From NCBI GenBank assembly GCA_947311845.1, contig CAMZMU010000052.1:141127733-141191732 (forward strand): a DNA stretch of 64,000 nt. The letters run 5' to 3'. The DNA comes from Poa pratensis. Taxonomy: Eukaryota; Streptophyta; Magnoliopsida; Poales; Poaceae. Below are positions 34,421 through 45,652 of this stretch, piece after piece. Numbering within the stretch: position 1 is the first letter of the stretch; each line of letters begins with the position of its first letter. Under the pieces are notes generated by a model, which saw only the letters and a program-made list of their open reading frames with translations, made no database searches and was not told the DNA's origin. Both the position numbers and the translations under genes were made by a program.

Positions 34421-35127
34421 GTAGTTGTAGAGATTATTCGAATCCATTTTTTTTAAATCTCAGTCGTCTAAGATATTTTTTTTTACGAAGAAGCCTGACT
34501 CACCAAGCCGTCTGATGTCTCCTTGTTGTGATTCAAGCAGACTTAGGAGGAATCAAGATTGTAGGCGTTGACTACATTTAATCAACGGGCCCTTATCTAA
34601 GAATCTGTCTGATTGTCCTAGAAAATTCATGTGTTAATAGATAGTATTTTTAAACGCTTTTGTGAAATCCATGTCACCTAAGATTTTCTAAATCCAGGTC
34701 GACTTCGCAAGACGTACAAACTCTCTGTACTGAGCATTTGAGCTTCAAGCTGAGTTAGGATGGATCCATATTTGACGAGATGAATAGCGCATCATCATTT
34801 AGTCATAAACAGTGTAAATCAACTTAGATTGAGAGAAAGTAATTCCAAAATAGATAACTTTTGAATGTAGGTGTAGCATTTTTTCCATGTTCTCTTTAAA
34901 TTTGAATTTTTTTGCTTTTGTATATTGCTTGATACGCATGGCATCGAAGCATGTGTATCTGTGACCCCAATGCACGGTTAAACGGAAATCGCCATGAGAA
35001 CTGACATGTGTTTATATGATTAGGATGGTAATTGTGCCCTAGACTCATCAGAGTTCAAATTCTAGTTTTGTGTTTGATAAAAGGCGGAATATTCCTCTAT
35101 ACATGGGAGACAACGTTGTACTGTGTT
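34421..35127. other. Intergenic, no recognised feature
   Basis: AT-rich with no sustained open frame and no repeat ends recognised. Confidence 0.5.
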
Positions 35128-36525
35128 TCTATACTACTATTAAAAGAGCAAACATGATCGGATACATTAAATCGTATGCGTCCGATTTCTTATCAACGAA
35201 CCCGATTGATCGGTCGGTGTTGAGCTCAACCCATCCGCGACGAAACGTTATTTCTATTTTGTGCGTGAGTCCCGCCCGCCGTGACCGAAAAAACTCTACC
35301 CACGAGTCAGCCGAGCAGTCAGCAGGAGCAGAACGCCGCCGCGCCGCCATCCGCCGCCGCCCACACGAGCCAGCTCTTTCTTCGCCGCGCCGCCATCCTC
35401 CGGTCGTCTGACCCCAGCTCGACGACAAGAAAACGTCCGACCCGACACGTCCTGTCCTAGCCCCGCCCCCACACTGCATCCCCACGCCGCCGCAACGCAA
35501 GGGCGCTAGCTACAGCCCAAACCAAAAATCCATCTGGAAGGCCTCACATGTTGCTAACTGGAGCCCTACTTCGCGGAAATCAACACGGGCTTTGGAATGA
35601 TGCGGAGACCTAGATCCGTCGAATCTGGCCGGCACGGGCAGGGAGGCCGCCTTACGTTCTTGATTTTTCCCCTTTTGATTCGTGTGTTTTTCTTTGGATC
35701 CATGCTTTGCAAGCACGAGTAGCAGCCTCCCCGGCCCTCACCTCTCTTTTTTTGCTCAATTTCATGGATCTAGATGGGGACGCGGGATGATTCATGAACG
35801 GGATGGGGATTGAGGTGATTTAATTTGCTGCAATCAGACCGAGAAGGACGAGGCCGTGGTGGAGGATTCTTGGATGCGATTTTTTTTTGCGCTTTCTCTC
35901 TCTCTCCGGACTCTTGGATTTGAAACTTTTTGTTAATTCGATCCGAAGAAATCATAGCAATAACTTTCTGTATTCATGGTTCGTGCATGCGATTTTTTTC
36001 TTTTCATGTTGTTGGAACAAACAAAAATGACTGTTAATGTATGATCCACAAACTTCCTTTTGATTTGCTCCATTTGTTTTGCTACAGATCCAAATAATCT
36101 GTTCTTGGATCCAAAAAGATTTCTGTTAATTTCTTGGATCCAAAAGGATTTCTATAATGTAAAGTATATTGTTAAAGCATTATGTAATGCATAAATCCGA
36201 AAATTGTTTTTGGTCAAGGTATTCTCAACATCAATTGTGTTGTTCAATGCAGTGGTTGAGCTTTTTAATGTGAAAGAAGTTGTGGAAATATGTGCGCTAA
36301 ATACCAACTGATCACCAGGTCGGTACAAGTGTTTCTCATCCGTCTTCAAAATTAGCAAAATATTTCGAAAAATCATATATTTAAAATTCTCCGGTTGGCA
36401 AATATAATCACGACGATCATTATTATCATGATTCTCATGGGGAATTTTGTTTGTGTCACATGAGAACATCGAAGAACAAATAATGTTAAGATTAAGATCG
36501 TGCGTTGCACGTGCCCACTAACTGG
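35128..36525 (+). mobile_element. Helitron 2 (about 1.4 kb), non-autonomous
   Basis: Starts TCTATACTACTATTAAAAG, the same terminus as Helitron 1, and ends with hairpin CGTGC-GTT-GCACG then a short spacer and CTGG before T. The 5' flanking base is T, not A, so the exact 5' base rests on the match to Helitron 1. No Rep/helicase. The GC-rich interior (35220-35720) may be captured gene sequence, but no protein family was recognised in any frame. Confidence 0.8.
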
Positions 36526-36950
36526 TTTTGTAAAACAAAATACAGAAACCCCCATATGCATTGTGAATTGTGATCTAAAAAAGACGGGCTCACATTGCCA
36601 AGGGAGATTGGTCCTGACTCCTTTACCGGTATGCCTCCTAAATCCTTGATTCCCTCTATACTTAGGAGAGTCTGATTAAAGTCCGGTTGATCTTTCGAAA
36701 AGAAGTCCGGTTGGGGAGTCCAGTAGGAATACGCGACATTGACATGTACAGCCGATGGAATCTGTGTAACTATGTTCCTAATCCAAATCTCTGACTCCGT
36801 ATGTATATATCCTCGTACCTACATATTGATCTATCGTTCGCGTATCTTCAGCGAGCAAACTCCCTCCTAAATACGGCTAGGTTTCCTTCAAGCTGGGAAA
36901 CAGGATCCGTGGCCCTCGATTCCTTCAATTAATCGCCTCCCAACTTTGCC
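36526..36950 (+). promoter_or_regulatory. Presumed promoter and 5' leader of MATH gene D
   Basis: Unique sequence ending in CTTTGCC before ATG 36951. GTATATATCC at about 36803 is a possible TATA box some 145 bp before the ATG. Assigned by position only. Confidence 0.4.
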
Positions 36951-37050
36951 ATGGGAAACATCAGCTCTTACTGGCGAAAATGCAATTCTGGCGGCGCCGC
37001 TGGTTACCGGTCAAATATCTACCATCAAAAAGTCTCTTGATTCGTGCAAA

Positions 37051-37439
37051 TTTTTTTTTTGAGCGTTAGCAGGAGCGCTGCTAAATTCAATTATTAGAAG
37101 GAGAGTAGTACAAAAAGCGAACAAAAAGGCAAAAAAGGAACAAATAACCGGCGAGACAGGCCTCAACCAGGGTCAAAGGGGATGTTTGCCCCGGCCATAT
37201 TCCACATAATGGCCTCACCCCTAATTCTAGCTACGAGAGCATCAACAGATAGCTTTTCCTTTTGAAAAATCCTTCTGTTATGCTCAAGCCAAAGCTCCCA
37301 GGATGCCAGCATGAGTAGAGACTGAGTTCCTTTCCATTGGTTGTGCGTTGAGCTAGTAGCACAGAGCCGTAGCCAATCAGTGATAGATCCTGCCCCGACC
37401 CAGGACTGGGGGAGGAGAGAATTCAGCCTCGTATCCCAG
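37051..37439 (-). mobile_element. LINE fragment, minus strand, with 12-bp target duplication
   Basis: Flanked by GATTCGTGCAAA at 37039-37050 and 37440-37451. The T-run at 37051-37060 is the A-tail on the minus strand. The minus frame 37163-37450 (SLLMLASWELWLEHNRRIF, AIMWNMAGA) matches the stretch near the end of plant LINE ORF2. It is strongly 5'-truncated. Confidence 0.92.
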
Positions 37440-37529
37440 GATTCGTGCAAACTGCATACTCTGGGCCTCGTATTCCTACTGTAATGTGTGTATCTTGATT
37501 TACTCCAGATCAGTGGACCCCAGGCGGGC

Positions 37530-37640
37530 TGGGATCCTCTGCAGTAAGTGCAGTGCAGTCACTGCCGCTGCCATGCGGGCCTGACCCCACCTGTCATTGG
37601 GTGTACTGCAGCGTACAGTAACTGTAGAGGATCCTCTCAC
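37530..37640. repeat. Small foldback sequence (about 110 bp)
   Basis: GGATCCTCTGCAGTAAGTG at about 37530 and its near reverse complement (ACAGTAACTGTAGAGGATCC) at about 37616-37635 form a stem. The middle is rich in GCAGTG/CACTGC. Possibly a MITE; no clear target duplication. Confidence 0.6.
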
Positions 37641-38892
37641 GCTTGCATTATTGCGGAGGGTCCGCCCGTAGCTAGCTCATCCATGCGATATTCCTTGCCC
37701 AGAGTTTTATTCTCAAAACTGTATCGGCAATATCTTTTCAACAGAGTGTCAGATTTTTTATATGTTTTGATATTTGAGTTACTGTGGACGAGATCTTCAA
37801 AACAAGATCAATATTGGATACATTTTAAAAAGTTTTAAAATTTGAATATGAAACTGTATTGAAACTAAAATGAAACTTCAATGAAAATTAATTGATCTTG
37901 TTTTGAACTTTTCAATTTGATATGACATATGTTCAAATATAATAGTGATCTCATGCAAATTTCATTACGGTTGATTGTGGTACCACAAATATGCCATAAA
38001 ATGTTTTGCACACTAGAGTTTTTCAAACAAATATGACATATATTACATATATTACTGAAAATTGGGTCATATTAACTATAATTCTGTTATGTTTCAGAAA
38101 TCAATTATGGGTTCATTTTTCATTAGGTTTCCACTATAGTTTCGTGTGGGTTGTCAAATATTTCAGTTCTTTTAGAGTCAAATATCAAAATCACATTTTC
38201 TCATAGCCATTTCAGCAAATCACAATATATCCAATACTTATTGTATATATGATGCCCAAAGCCCTAAGCCACAAACAAGCAAACATTTCAGAGAATCTCA
38301 ATTCCACACATTACTGAAAATTGGGTTATACTACAAACTAGGAATCCAACTCAGTTTCAAATAATAGATCAAACAAAATAACACATGAACTCAACAAGAA
38401 ACAACTGCAACCGGAATCAATTTGCAGACCTGCAACTTCATCCAACAAAATAATCCCTAGATCCAAGAAATTGAATCCCAAACCTATCAGCTTCGTCTTG
38501 CTACAATAAGGGGTCATCGAGGAGCTGCAGCTCGAGAAAGCTTCTTGCACCGCGCCGCTGATGGCTGATCCGCACGACCCCGTCGTTCCATCCGTCCACA
38601 ACCTCGCCGTCGTCGAGGGGGCCGAGGCGATGTGTTGACACTAAGAAAAGAAGGGGGCAGAGCTCGAGCGCGATTCCTCGTGGCCGGAACGCCGGCGCCA
38701 TCTCGTCGCCCAAACTGCAGCACTTCCGCCGACAGCTTCTCCTCAGGCCTCTACAACGGCACCGCTTTTCTGGATCGAGATGCGGTGAAAGGATAGAAAT
38801 GTGAGAGAGACGGGTGGCCAGCGCCTTGATACTCCATTAAAGAATCGAGTGGGCCAGGCAGTTATGTTGTACGTATCCTGAACTGTATCCAA
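37641..38892. other. AT-rich interior of the MULE-like element
   Basis: No gene is recognised. 37800-38340 is very AT-rich; 38510-38780 is GC-rich with short minus-strand frames of no known family. Confidence 0.45.
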
Positions 38893-40271
38893 CATGCAGC
38901 GAGCAAAAAATACCAAACAAGAAAGGATCAAACGTGTTGGAGATGGATCCTCCATTTCAATTTGGGAGGACAAATGGATACCGGCGACTCAAGCTATGTC
39001 ACCTTTATTTCGATCGCCGGTATCAGATTTAGTCAAGGTCAGTGAACTCATCAACATCTATAATTGGACGTGGAAGACTGACCTTGTGCGTTCTACATTC
39101 ATCACACCAGATGCGGAGGCCATTTTGAATATTCCTCTTCGCAACGGGGGCGGTGATGATTTTCTGGCTTGGGCTCATGAGAAGTCCGGTGTCTACTCTG
39201 TGAAAACTGCGTACCGATCTCTAATGAATCAGAAAGAGCAGCGTGCTCAAGATGAAGTGACGGCTACAGGTACTTCAACGTCAGATGCACAGATGTGGAC
39301 AACTCTCTGGAAACTTAACGTGATGCCTAAGATACGGGTGTTCTAGTGGCGAGTGCTAAGAGGCATTTTGCCTGATGAAACCACTTTGAAGTACAGACAT
39401 ATCAAAGATTCAAGTAAATGCAATCTTTGTATGGCGGAGGAAGAGGATCTTATGCATGCTCTTCTACACTGCTCGCATGCGAAGCAGTTTTGATGAGGCT
39501 CATTCACGTCTAAAAATCAGTAAGCCCGCCTCCACCCTCAGACCTGGGCGCGTGATATTTTATGCGACTCCAGATTCACCGATAAGGATCGGTCGAAGAT
39601 GATTTCGGTTATGTGGTCCATTTGGCATTCCCGGAATAGATGGACTCATGACGATGAAGGTTATAATCCGACTATTGCTATGAAACACACTGGCGTTATT
39701 GGATGTTCCTCATAAGCAGTGTAAGATTTTGCCCGGTTTTGGCTGGCGACCACCGGATCCAGGGTGGGTCAAGATTAATGCTGATGGTGCAATCAACTCC
39801 TTGGCCGAGGTAGGAGGAGCAGGAGGAGTTGCCCGCTCGGACTCTCTATTCCTGGGTGCTTGGAGTAAGTGTTATGAGGGGATTTCAGACCCGCTCATTA
39901 TGGAGGCATTATCTTTACGAGATTGCGTTCGCTTTGCGCAGCTTCGTGGTTTTCCGAAGGTAATGATCGAGACGGACTGCCTGGAGGTGGTCAACCTTTG
40001 GCGCTCAAGAGAGGCCTCAAGCTCGGTGATTGCACCATTGCTTCATGAGATTGGAGAGCTATCCGTTCATTTTTCTAGTTTTCATATTCAACATGTAATA
40101 AGATCTGCCAATTTCCCAGCTCACCTATGTGCTAAGTACGACTTGCACCATTAGGGGGACTGAAAGTTGGTTAGATAAGACTCCTAGCTTCCTGTTCAGC
40201 AGCCTTCTGGCTGATTGCTCCAGGACTGCCTTTGTTGAATAAAGCTCTCAAGTTATACGCACAAAAAAAAA
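38893..40271 (+). pseudogene. LINE 3' part: zf-RVT and RNase H, plus strand
   Basis: Reads ERIKRVGDGSSISIWEDKW, then a zf-RVT region (KLNVMPKIRVF, stop TAG 39344, WRVLRGILPDE, CNLCMAEEED, ALLHCSHAKQF), a frameshift, and an RNase H domain at 39699-40154 (GWVKINADGAIN, MEALSLRDCVRFA, ETDCLEVVNL, RSANFPAHLC). It ends in an A-run at about 40262-40271. 5'-truncated and broken by stops, so inactive. I could not define a clean target duplication. Confidence 0.85.
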
Positions 40272-41362
40272 GGAAAATACCCGGGTCCGCAGCCCGAATC
40301 GCGAGCGAGCAGCGGACGGTCGATCCTTGACCGGTAACCCGCGGCGCCGCCAGAAAAATCGCTTTGCTCTTACTGGTCCGAGACGTCGCCGATATATGTG
40401 ACGACGGCCGACACCGAGACGTCGTCGATATGTGTGACGACGGCCGACACCGGGGCGCACAATTTCACGGTGGCAAACTACTCGCGCCTCAATGGCATGG
40501 GCGTCGGCAAATTCGTTGGCTCGGCGCCGTTTAGCGTCGGAGGATTCAACTGGCAAATCAGGTTCTACCCTGACGGATCCGACCAGAATCGTGCAGGCTA
40601 CGCGGGGGCCTTCTTGCGTTGTTGTGGCGCCTGTGATGGCGCCGCGGCAACCAGTGTGCAGACCAAGTACACTTTAAGTTTGCGCGTTAAGGATGGCAAA
40701 GTACACAGACATTCTAGTGCTTCCAACAAGCGCATAACACATACCTTTCAGTCAGTGGGTTCCAGCTGGGGCTTTCCTACGTTTATAAAGAAGTCCAAGC
40801 TACGTGAAGAGTGCTTCACGATCAGTGTGATCTGACCGTCATCAAACACGATGTCCTTTAGAAGATCAAACCATGGCGGAAGGAAGAGAGCTAATTTTTT
40901 TTTAATAATACATTTTTTTAATTAAATTTGAAAAATATTACGCAAAATAACGAAATTTCAAAAATAATACGGCCAGCTGGGCCGATTAGGTCCTGTCGGC
41001 CAGGCCTGGGCCGATATGTGCTGTCGGCCGGCTCTGCGCGTGGCAGAGAAACCGGTCGGCCAGAGCTGGGCCGACTGGGCCTATCGGCATGTATTGGGCC
41101 GACAAGAGGCTGTCGGCCCAAGCTGGGCCGAGAGGCTCTTCTATTTTTTTTCCACCTCTCCCTCCTCTTTTTTAACCACAAATGCAGACAAATTACAGAT
41201 GAAATCAAACTCCAAATTTAAATCACTGATCCACACATATTACAGATAAAAACATTGTCTACAAACACTGATCCACACATATTACAGATTAAAACATAGT
41301 CCAATTTTAAAACATTGATCCTCATTATTACAAATAAAAGCACAGTCCAAATTTAAAACATC

Positions 41363-42928
41363 CTAGTTTCTTCCCCTTCCTCTTGGTCCTCGGCTGCCTC
41401 GCCCACGTGGAGCAGCTGCTCTAGTTGTCGGAGCAGCATTCGTAGGTGGGAATTTTGTACAAGCAGTGTCCCTGTGACCAAAATCATTGCACAAGAAACA
41501 TTGCACTGTCGGGCCTCCGGCTTCAGATTCATCCATACCATTTCTGATACGCTTGCACGGTCGTCTACCTCTACCAGGACGCAGTAGCCTTGGGTCGGGG
41601 ATGTACTGCCTTTCATTAGGGTCAACCGTGTTAAAATTACCCACAGCTCGAAATCCCACCATTTCACCGGTCCAGGTATTAAGCACAGACTCGTTCAAAT
41701 AATATGGTGAAATGAACGAGATGGCTGACAGTCCGAGTTGGCCACACGCAGCCAATACATGGGAGCAGGGCAGGTGAAGCAATTTTGGTTTATTGCATGT
41801 GCAGTCACATGTTGGTCGGGCTTCATTTCCAATTCGCACATCATGCGTTCTGAGCTGATTTCCGCAACCAAACTTGTCAGAAGGTAAGCGTACCTCGAAC
41901 CTCCTTTCTTGATTTCCTATGGCCTGCACAGCATGAGTACGAGATTTTGCCATCTTCCTATCCATGTACTCCGTAATCTTCTCACAAAAGGTGTATTTTG
42001 GGTTGTTAACGATATGCATGTGAGCTTTCTGGCGTCTTTCTCTGAAGTATTTGACTGTGCCCTCAAAAATACCCTCCACAATGGCTGTAAGTGGCAATGC
42101 CCTATTTCCTCTAAGAACAAAGTTGTATGTTTCAGCCAGGTTGGTAATCATAACACCGTACCTGGCTCCATAAGTGTCATGCAGCAAAGACCACCTCTCA
42201 AGAGGCTCGTGCTCTATCCACTGCTGAAAGTTTTTAATCAACCTCCCAGTCTTTCTCCTAACACCAGGCGGATCAAATCCTGGCAAGTCACAAAGCCCAA
42301 CAGGTACATCCTCTGCTGGTGGAGGTCCGGTTGCTAGCTGTTGCGCCACAAGTTGCACATGTGCTGCTACTGCAACATTTCGTGCAGCTCTCCTCTGCCT
42401 AACATGCTGGTTAGTGAAGTCATCAAGCTTACCACGTACGAATGTGTATTTCCAGAATTGGTTCTGCTTGCACAGTTTTTTGAATAGATTCATCAAAGCC
42501 TTATCCCGGAACTGTGAGAAAAAATTGGCCCCCAAATGGCGCATGCACCAACGACTCTGCAGGTCTAGCCATGGCGTTTCTTCCGCGGCCACAGGGTTTG
42601 TGAGTGGCTTGACGGCGTTCAGTATACCAGCATGGCGGTCATGAAGGATGCACACGTTCGGCTTATCTTTTACTACTGCTATTTTAAGCTGCCTGAAGAA
42701 CCAAGTCCAACTTTCAGTGTTCTCGCTCTCCACAAAAGCAAATGCAAGTGGCACGATCTGATTGTTGCCATCCTGACCAATGGCAGGCAAGATCTGTCCC
42801 CTATACTTGCCAGTAAGAAATGTACCATCAACACAGATAACTGGTCGACAATGAGTGAAAACTTCTATGCATACACCGAAAGAGAAGAACACACGATGCA
42901 GCACCTTTACGTTTGGAAACTCTGCCAT
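41363..42928 (-). CDS. MULE transposase (MuDR/MURA-like), main open frame
   Basis: 521 codons, open. Catalytic region with D-D-E candidates: VICVDGTFLTGKYRG, VCILHDRHAGI (usually SDRHKGI) and NLAETYNF. The conserved CMRHLGANF block lies between. Then a SWIM zinc finger (CDCTCNKPKLLHLPCSH) and a CCHC knuckle (CFLCNDFGHRDTAC) near the basic C-terminus (RGRGSRGPRGRGRN). The enzyme would cut and paste the element by binding its inverted ends. The ATG at 42928 is probably internal, because the DNA-binding N-terminus expected upstream is in another frame or deleted. So it is likely defective despite the long frame. Confidence 0.85.
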   Translation of the reverse strand: MAEFPNVKVLHRVFFSFGVCIEVFTHCRPVICVDGTFLTGKYRGQILPAIGQDGNNQIVPLAFAFVESENTESWTWFFRQLKIAVVKDKPNVCILHDRHAGILNAVKPLTNPVAAEETPWLDLQSRWCMRHLGANFFSQFRDKALMNLFKKLCKQNQFWKYTFVRGKLDDFTNQHVRQRRAARNVAVAAHVQLVAQQLATGPPPAEDVPVGLCDLPGFDPPGVRRKTGRLIKNFQQWIEHEPLERWSLLHDTYGARYGVMITNLAETYNFVLRGNRALPLTAIVEGIFEGTVKYFRERRQKAHMHIVNNPKYTFCEKITEYMDRKMAKSRTHAVQAIGNQERRFEVRLPSDKFGCGNQLRTHDVRIGNEARPTCDCTCNKPKLLHLPCSHVLAACGQLGLSAISFISPYYLNESVLNTWTGEMVGFRAVGNFNTVDPNERQYIPDPRLLRPGRGRRPCKRIRNGMDESEAGGPTVQCFLCNDFGHRDTACTKFPPTNAAPTTRAAAPRGRGSRGPRGRGRN

Positions 42929-43202
42929 CCAAAAGTGTCTGAGAGGTCCGATCTATCGGCCTCAAATAAAAAAACACCGGTGACCTTGACTTCGTCCACA
43001 GTGCATGCACACCGACAGTGTCTGTTTGAGGATTAAGCCCTAAACACGCTGCCAACCAATCTTTCAGCTGACTTATAGACCATGTTTCTGGGTCACTCAG
43101 TTCCAACTCTGACCATCGAAACTCACCCAAATCAGCTCCATGCTCATTTACCACAACTTCGCCAGGACCATAGTAAAACAAACATTTCACTAAATTACTC
43201 AT
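42929..43202 (-). pseudogene. N-terminal remnant of the MULE 2 transposase
   Basis: A minus frame begins MSNLVKCLFYYGPGEVVV (43202) and continues WSELELSDPETWSISQLKDWL, the kind of N-terminal segment seen on plant MULE proteins. It overlaps the main frame in a different phase, and the usual zinc-finger part between them is missing. An internal deletion or unrecognised intron joins them. Confidence 0.6.
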
Positions 43203-43324
43203 CTCAACAACCTAAAAATGTGACACCAATTAACTGTTATAACCGGGAACAACTATATACTTAATATTACTAGCGCAACAGTAAACCCTAATTAGCCAGA
43301 TAAACGCATACCCTTGAAGCGTGC

Positions 43325-43430
43325 CGATTCAATGGACCAGCACCGTCACCACCACCGCTGCACCACCAGCAACACCACTGCACCACCACCACCACCACGC
43401 TGCACCACCACCACCCTACACGAACCTCCA
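43325..43430. repeat. CAC/CCA trinucleotide-rich stretch
   Basis: Low-complexity ACCACC/CACCAC run within MULE 2, between the transposase start and the right subterminal repeats. Confidence 0.8.
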
Positions 43431-43896
43431 CCTAAACTCCATCATTGCTCCAACCAAACAACATGAAATCACACAAAAACCTAACCCATCTGTATATCTG
43501 AGCTGCCTTAACATTTCTAGGAGGAAGATTTGGTGGTTGGATGGACAGATCGCCGCTGAAACGCAGCAAGGAGCTGCTGGTTTTCGACAGGAAGAAGAAA
43601 AGGAGAGAGGACGCGAGGAAGAAGATGTGGCCAGGAGAGGCCTGTCGGCCAGAGCTGGGCCGATTAGAACCCATCCCTGACGCGTGACGGCCTGTCGGAC
43701 GCAGGCCTGGCCCACCATGCGACCTTGTCGGCTTAGACAGAGCCGATAAGGCCTTATCGTCCCAGGCCTGGCCGACAGGACCTAATCGGCCCAGCCCTGG
43801 CCGAGGCCGTATTATTTTTGAAATTTCGTTATTTTGCGTAATATTTTCGAATTTAATTAAAAAAATGTATTATTAAAAAAAATAGCAGGAAGAGAG

Positions 43897-44529
43897 GCTA
43901 CTTTTTTGTTAGGAACTTGGAGCAGGTCAAAGATGTTTAAACCTAGTTAATGTGTTTAGATAGGTAAGTTCGGTTATCTAAAGACTGCTAGATTGTTTTC
44001 ATAATAAGTTTGTTTAGATATGGGTTGTAAACCGAATCGCGGTGTTAGTTCTTGTTATTTTTACTGCATTGAATAGACAAATTGATGTTGTGTAGAGAAT
44101 GAGATTTGTCTTTGTTATTTTATTGTGATCCAAATTCATATCAAGGTAAAACCAACTTCGGACGGAGCGAAGGGATGCTTGCCGGTAGGCTTGGGTCAAG
44201 TCGGACTGCAGCCGACTTAAGGTTTTACACCGTTATATATACCTCTTGTATGACGCCGGTTGAAATAAGTCGCATGTTGTAAATCTTCGGCGTTTGTTAC
44301 CCCACCCGATCATAGTAAAAATTTGTTGGCTAGCGCCCGTGATTTTTTATCTTCCATTGTTTGAAGGGTTTTCCACGTTAAATCTCGTGTCCCGTTATGT
44401 TAATTTTGCTTTTGTTCATCGTGTATTTGCCTATCGTTTATAACAGTCTCTAGCCTCCACGGAATCGTTTTCAAGGGTTCATCAAACTCAACTCCTTTTA
44501 TTGGAAGAAAATTCATATTGGGATCCAAA
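43897..44529. other. Flank of gene D beyond MULE 2
   Basis: AT-rich with no open gene. It follows the target duplication directly, so it was once the 3' flank of D. Confidence 0.45.
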
Positions 44530-44760
44530 TCTATTGCAATGAAGTTTCCACACGCTTCAAGTTCCAGTCACCTGCAGTCTACGCAGCGGCCTTCTTGTAT
44601 CGCTCTAATGGCGCGGCAGCAACCGGGCGTGTAAAAAAACAAATACTTTATAAGTCTTTTGTCCAAGATGGCAAAGTACACAAAGGTTCCAAGCCTTCCA
44701 AACAGTGACACATACCTTTTAGTCAGTGGTGCTGGCTGGGTGAAAATCTAAAATTTTAAC
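44530..44760 (+). pseudogene. MATH-domain gene fragment E1
   Basis: Forward frames read YAAAFLYRSNGAAATGRV, then DGKVHKGSKPSKQ before a stop, matching the middle of the MATH domain of D (YAGAFL...GAAATSVQ...DGKVHRHS). Only about 75 codons survive, without start, first strands or BTB, and with frame changes. Confidence 0.75.
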
Positions 44761-45429
44761 CCAAATCTAAAAATATACCGTTTAGTTTTTATCTGGTCAT
44801 TTTACCTTTATAAGTGACATAGATAATGATGGCCGAAGATGGCGGGAAAAGTCATCTACGTTTGAGGGGAAAGAGAGAGCGGCGGAAAAAGAGAAGAGAT
44901 GAAACAAACAAAGAAATAAATAAATAAAGGAAAAGCGACAAAAAGGGAAAAGTAGGGTTGACCATTGACTTATGTTGGGTACGCTTGAAATGGCGCGATG
45001 ACAAGAAAAATGGCGGGAAATAATTTTCAATTGTTAGCCGAGTTTCCGTTAGTTGACACTCGACAAATAGGATGCGTCAGTCATCCTCCCTTCAATTGTG
45101 GTTGTCATAAGCATGCGTCCCTTGCCTTTTGTGAGTAAAATGGTTCGTGGGCCATGCCTCTCGCTAAAGGGAGAGGTTTGGCTGAGTTTTGTCGTGTGAA
45201 GTATGGTACTTTCTCTAAGCCCTCTCTTATTATTATTTTCTAACTTGATGAATGTTCTAAGAGTCCAAATGTCTGAAAAAACATACATTTTTTAACATCG
45301 CAATTAATATACTAAAACTTCTGGAAGTTCAAAGTTTTGGAGGTTTTTAAATCCATGCAAAACCAAAGTTTCGAATTTCAGAATTACAAAATTGCTGACT
45401 GACACCCATGATTATAAGAGAAATTGCAA

Positions 45430-45652
45430 GCTATTACAATGAAGTTTCCACATGCCTCAAGTTCCGGTCACCTGCAGGCTTACGCAGCGGGCTTCTTATA
45501 TCACTCTAATGGCGAGGCAGCAACCGGGCGTGTAGAAAAAAAAAATATACTTTATAACTGTGTTGTGAGGGCAAAGTACACAAAGGTTCTAAGCCTTCCC
45601 AATAGTGACACATACCTTTTAGTTAGCGTTGGTCGCTGGGTCAAAATCTAAA
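45430..45652 (+). pseudogene. MATH-domain gene fragment E2
   Basis: Second copy of the fragment (AYAAGFLYHSNGEAATGRV, then AKYTKVLSLP in another phase) within the tandem duplication. Same part of the MATH fold as E1, non-functional. Confidence 0.75.

Larger units (their letters stand above)
36975..40365. mobile_element. MULE-like non-autonomous element in gene D, with nested LINEs
   Basis: The host sequence GCTCTTACTGG occurs at 36964-36974 and again at 40366-40376, an apparent 9-11 bp target duplication. Just inside, 36988-37014 and 40327-40353 are inverted repeats identical at 26 of 27 bases (CTGGCGGCGCCGC...ACCGGTCAA). Inverted ends with a 9-11 bp duplication fit Mutator-like elements; a transposase is absent. 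The terminal 13 bp outside the repeat are less well matched. Two LINE fragments and a foldback sequence sit inside it. Confidence 0.8.
36951..40861 (+). pseudogene. MATH-only gene D, split by a MULE-type insertion
   Basis: The coding sequence is 36951-36974 plus 40377-40861. Joining across the insertion keeps the frame exactly: MGNISSYW, then SETSPIYVTTADTE. A 36-bp tandem duplication (40380-40451) repeats the linker ETS..V/CVTTADT. One MATH domain follows (AHNFTVANYSRLNGMG, WQIRFYPDGSD, KYTLSLRVKDGKV, SWGFPTFIKKSKL). A one-base deletion at about 40825 (ATCAGTGTG where ATCAGGTGTG is expected) gives a stop at 40833. Without it the frame ends LTVIKHDVL at TAG 40859-40861, the same MATH-only length as C2. 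So D is a dead relative of C, with substrate-binding fold but no BTB. Gly2 and Ser6 again fit a myristoylation signal. Confidence 0.88.
40891..43887. mobile_element. Mutator-like element (MULE 2, about 3.0 kb) with transposase
   Basis: Long terminal inverted repeats of about 110 bp (left from 40891, right to 43887) share TTAATAATACATTTTTTT, ATTACGCAAAATAACGAAA and GGGCCGATTAGGTCCTG. The 9-bp target duplication GGAAGAGAG is at 40882-40890 and 43888-43896. It inserted about 30 bp after the stop of gene D. Inside each end is a series of TCGGCC...GGGCCGA motifs (about 40970-41130 and 43640-43805). Carries a minus-strand transposase. Confidence 0.95.

Noticed and set aside
38893..38930. Target duplication for the plus-strand LINE ending at 40271
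   Set aside because: Only an AAAATACC match was seen on both sides and it is not adjacent to the presumed 5' end, so no duplication is claimed.
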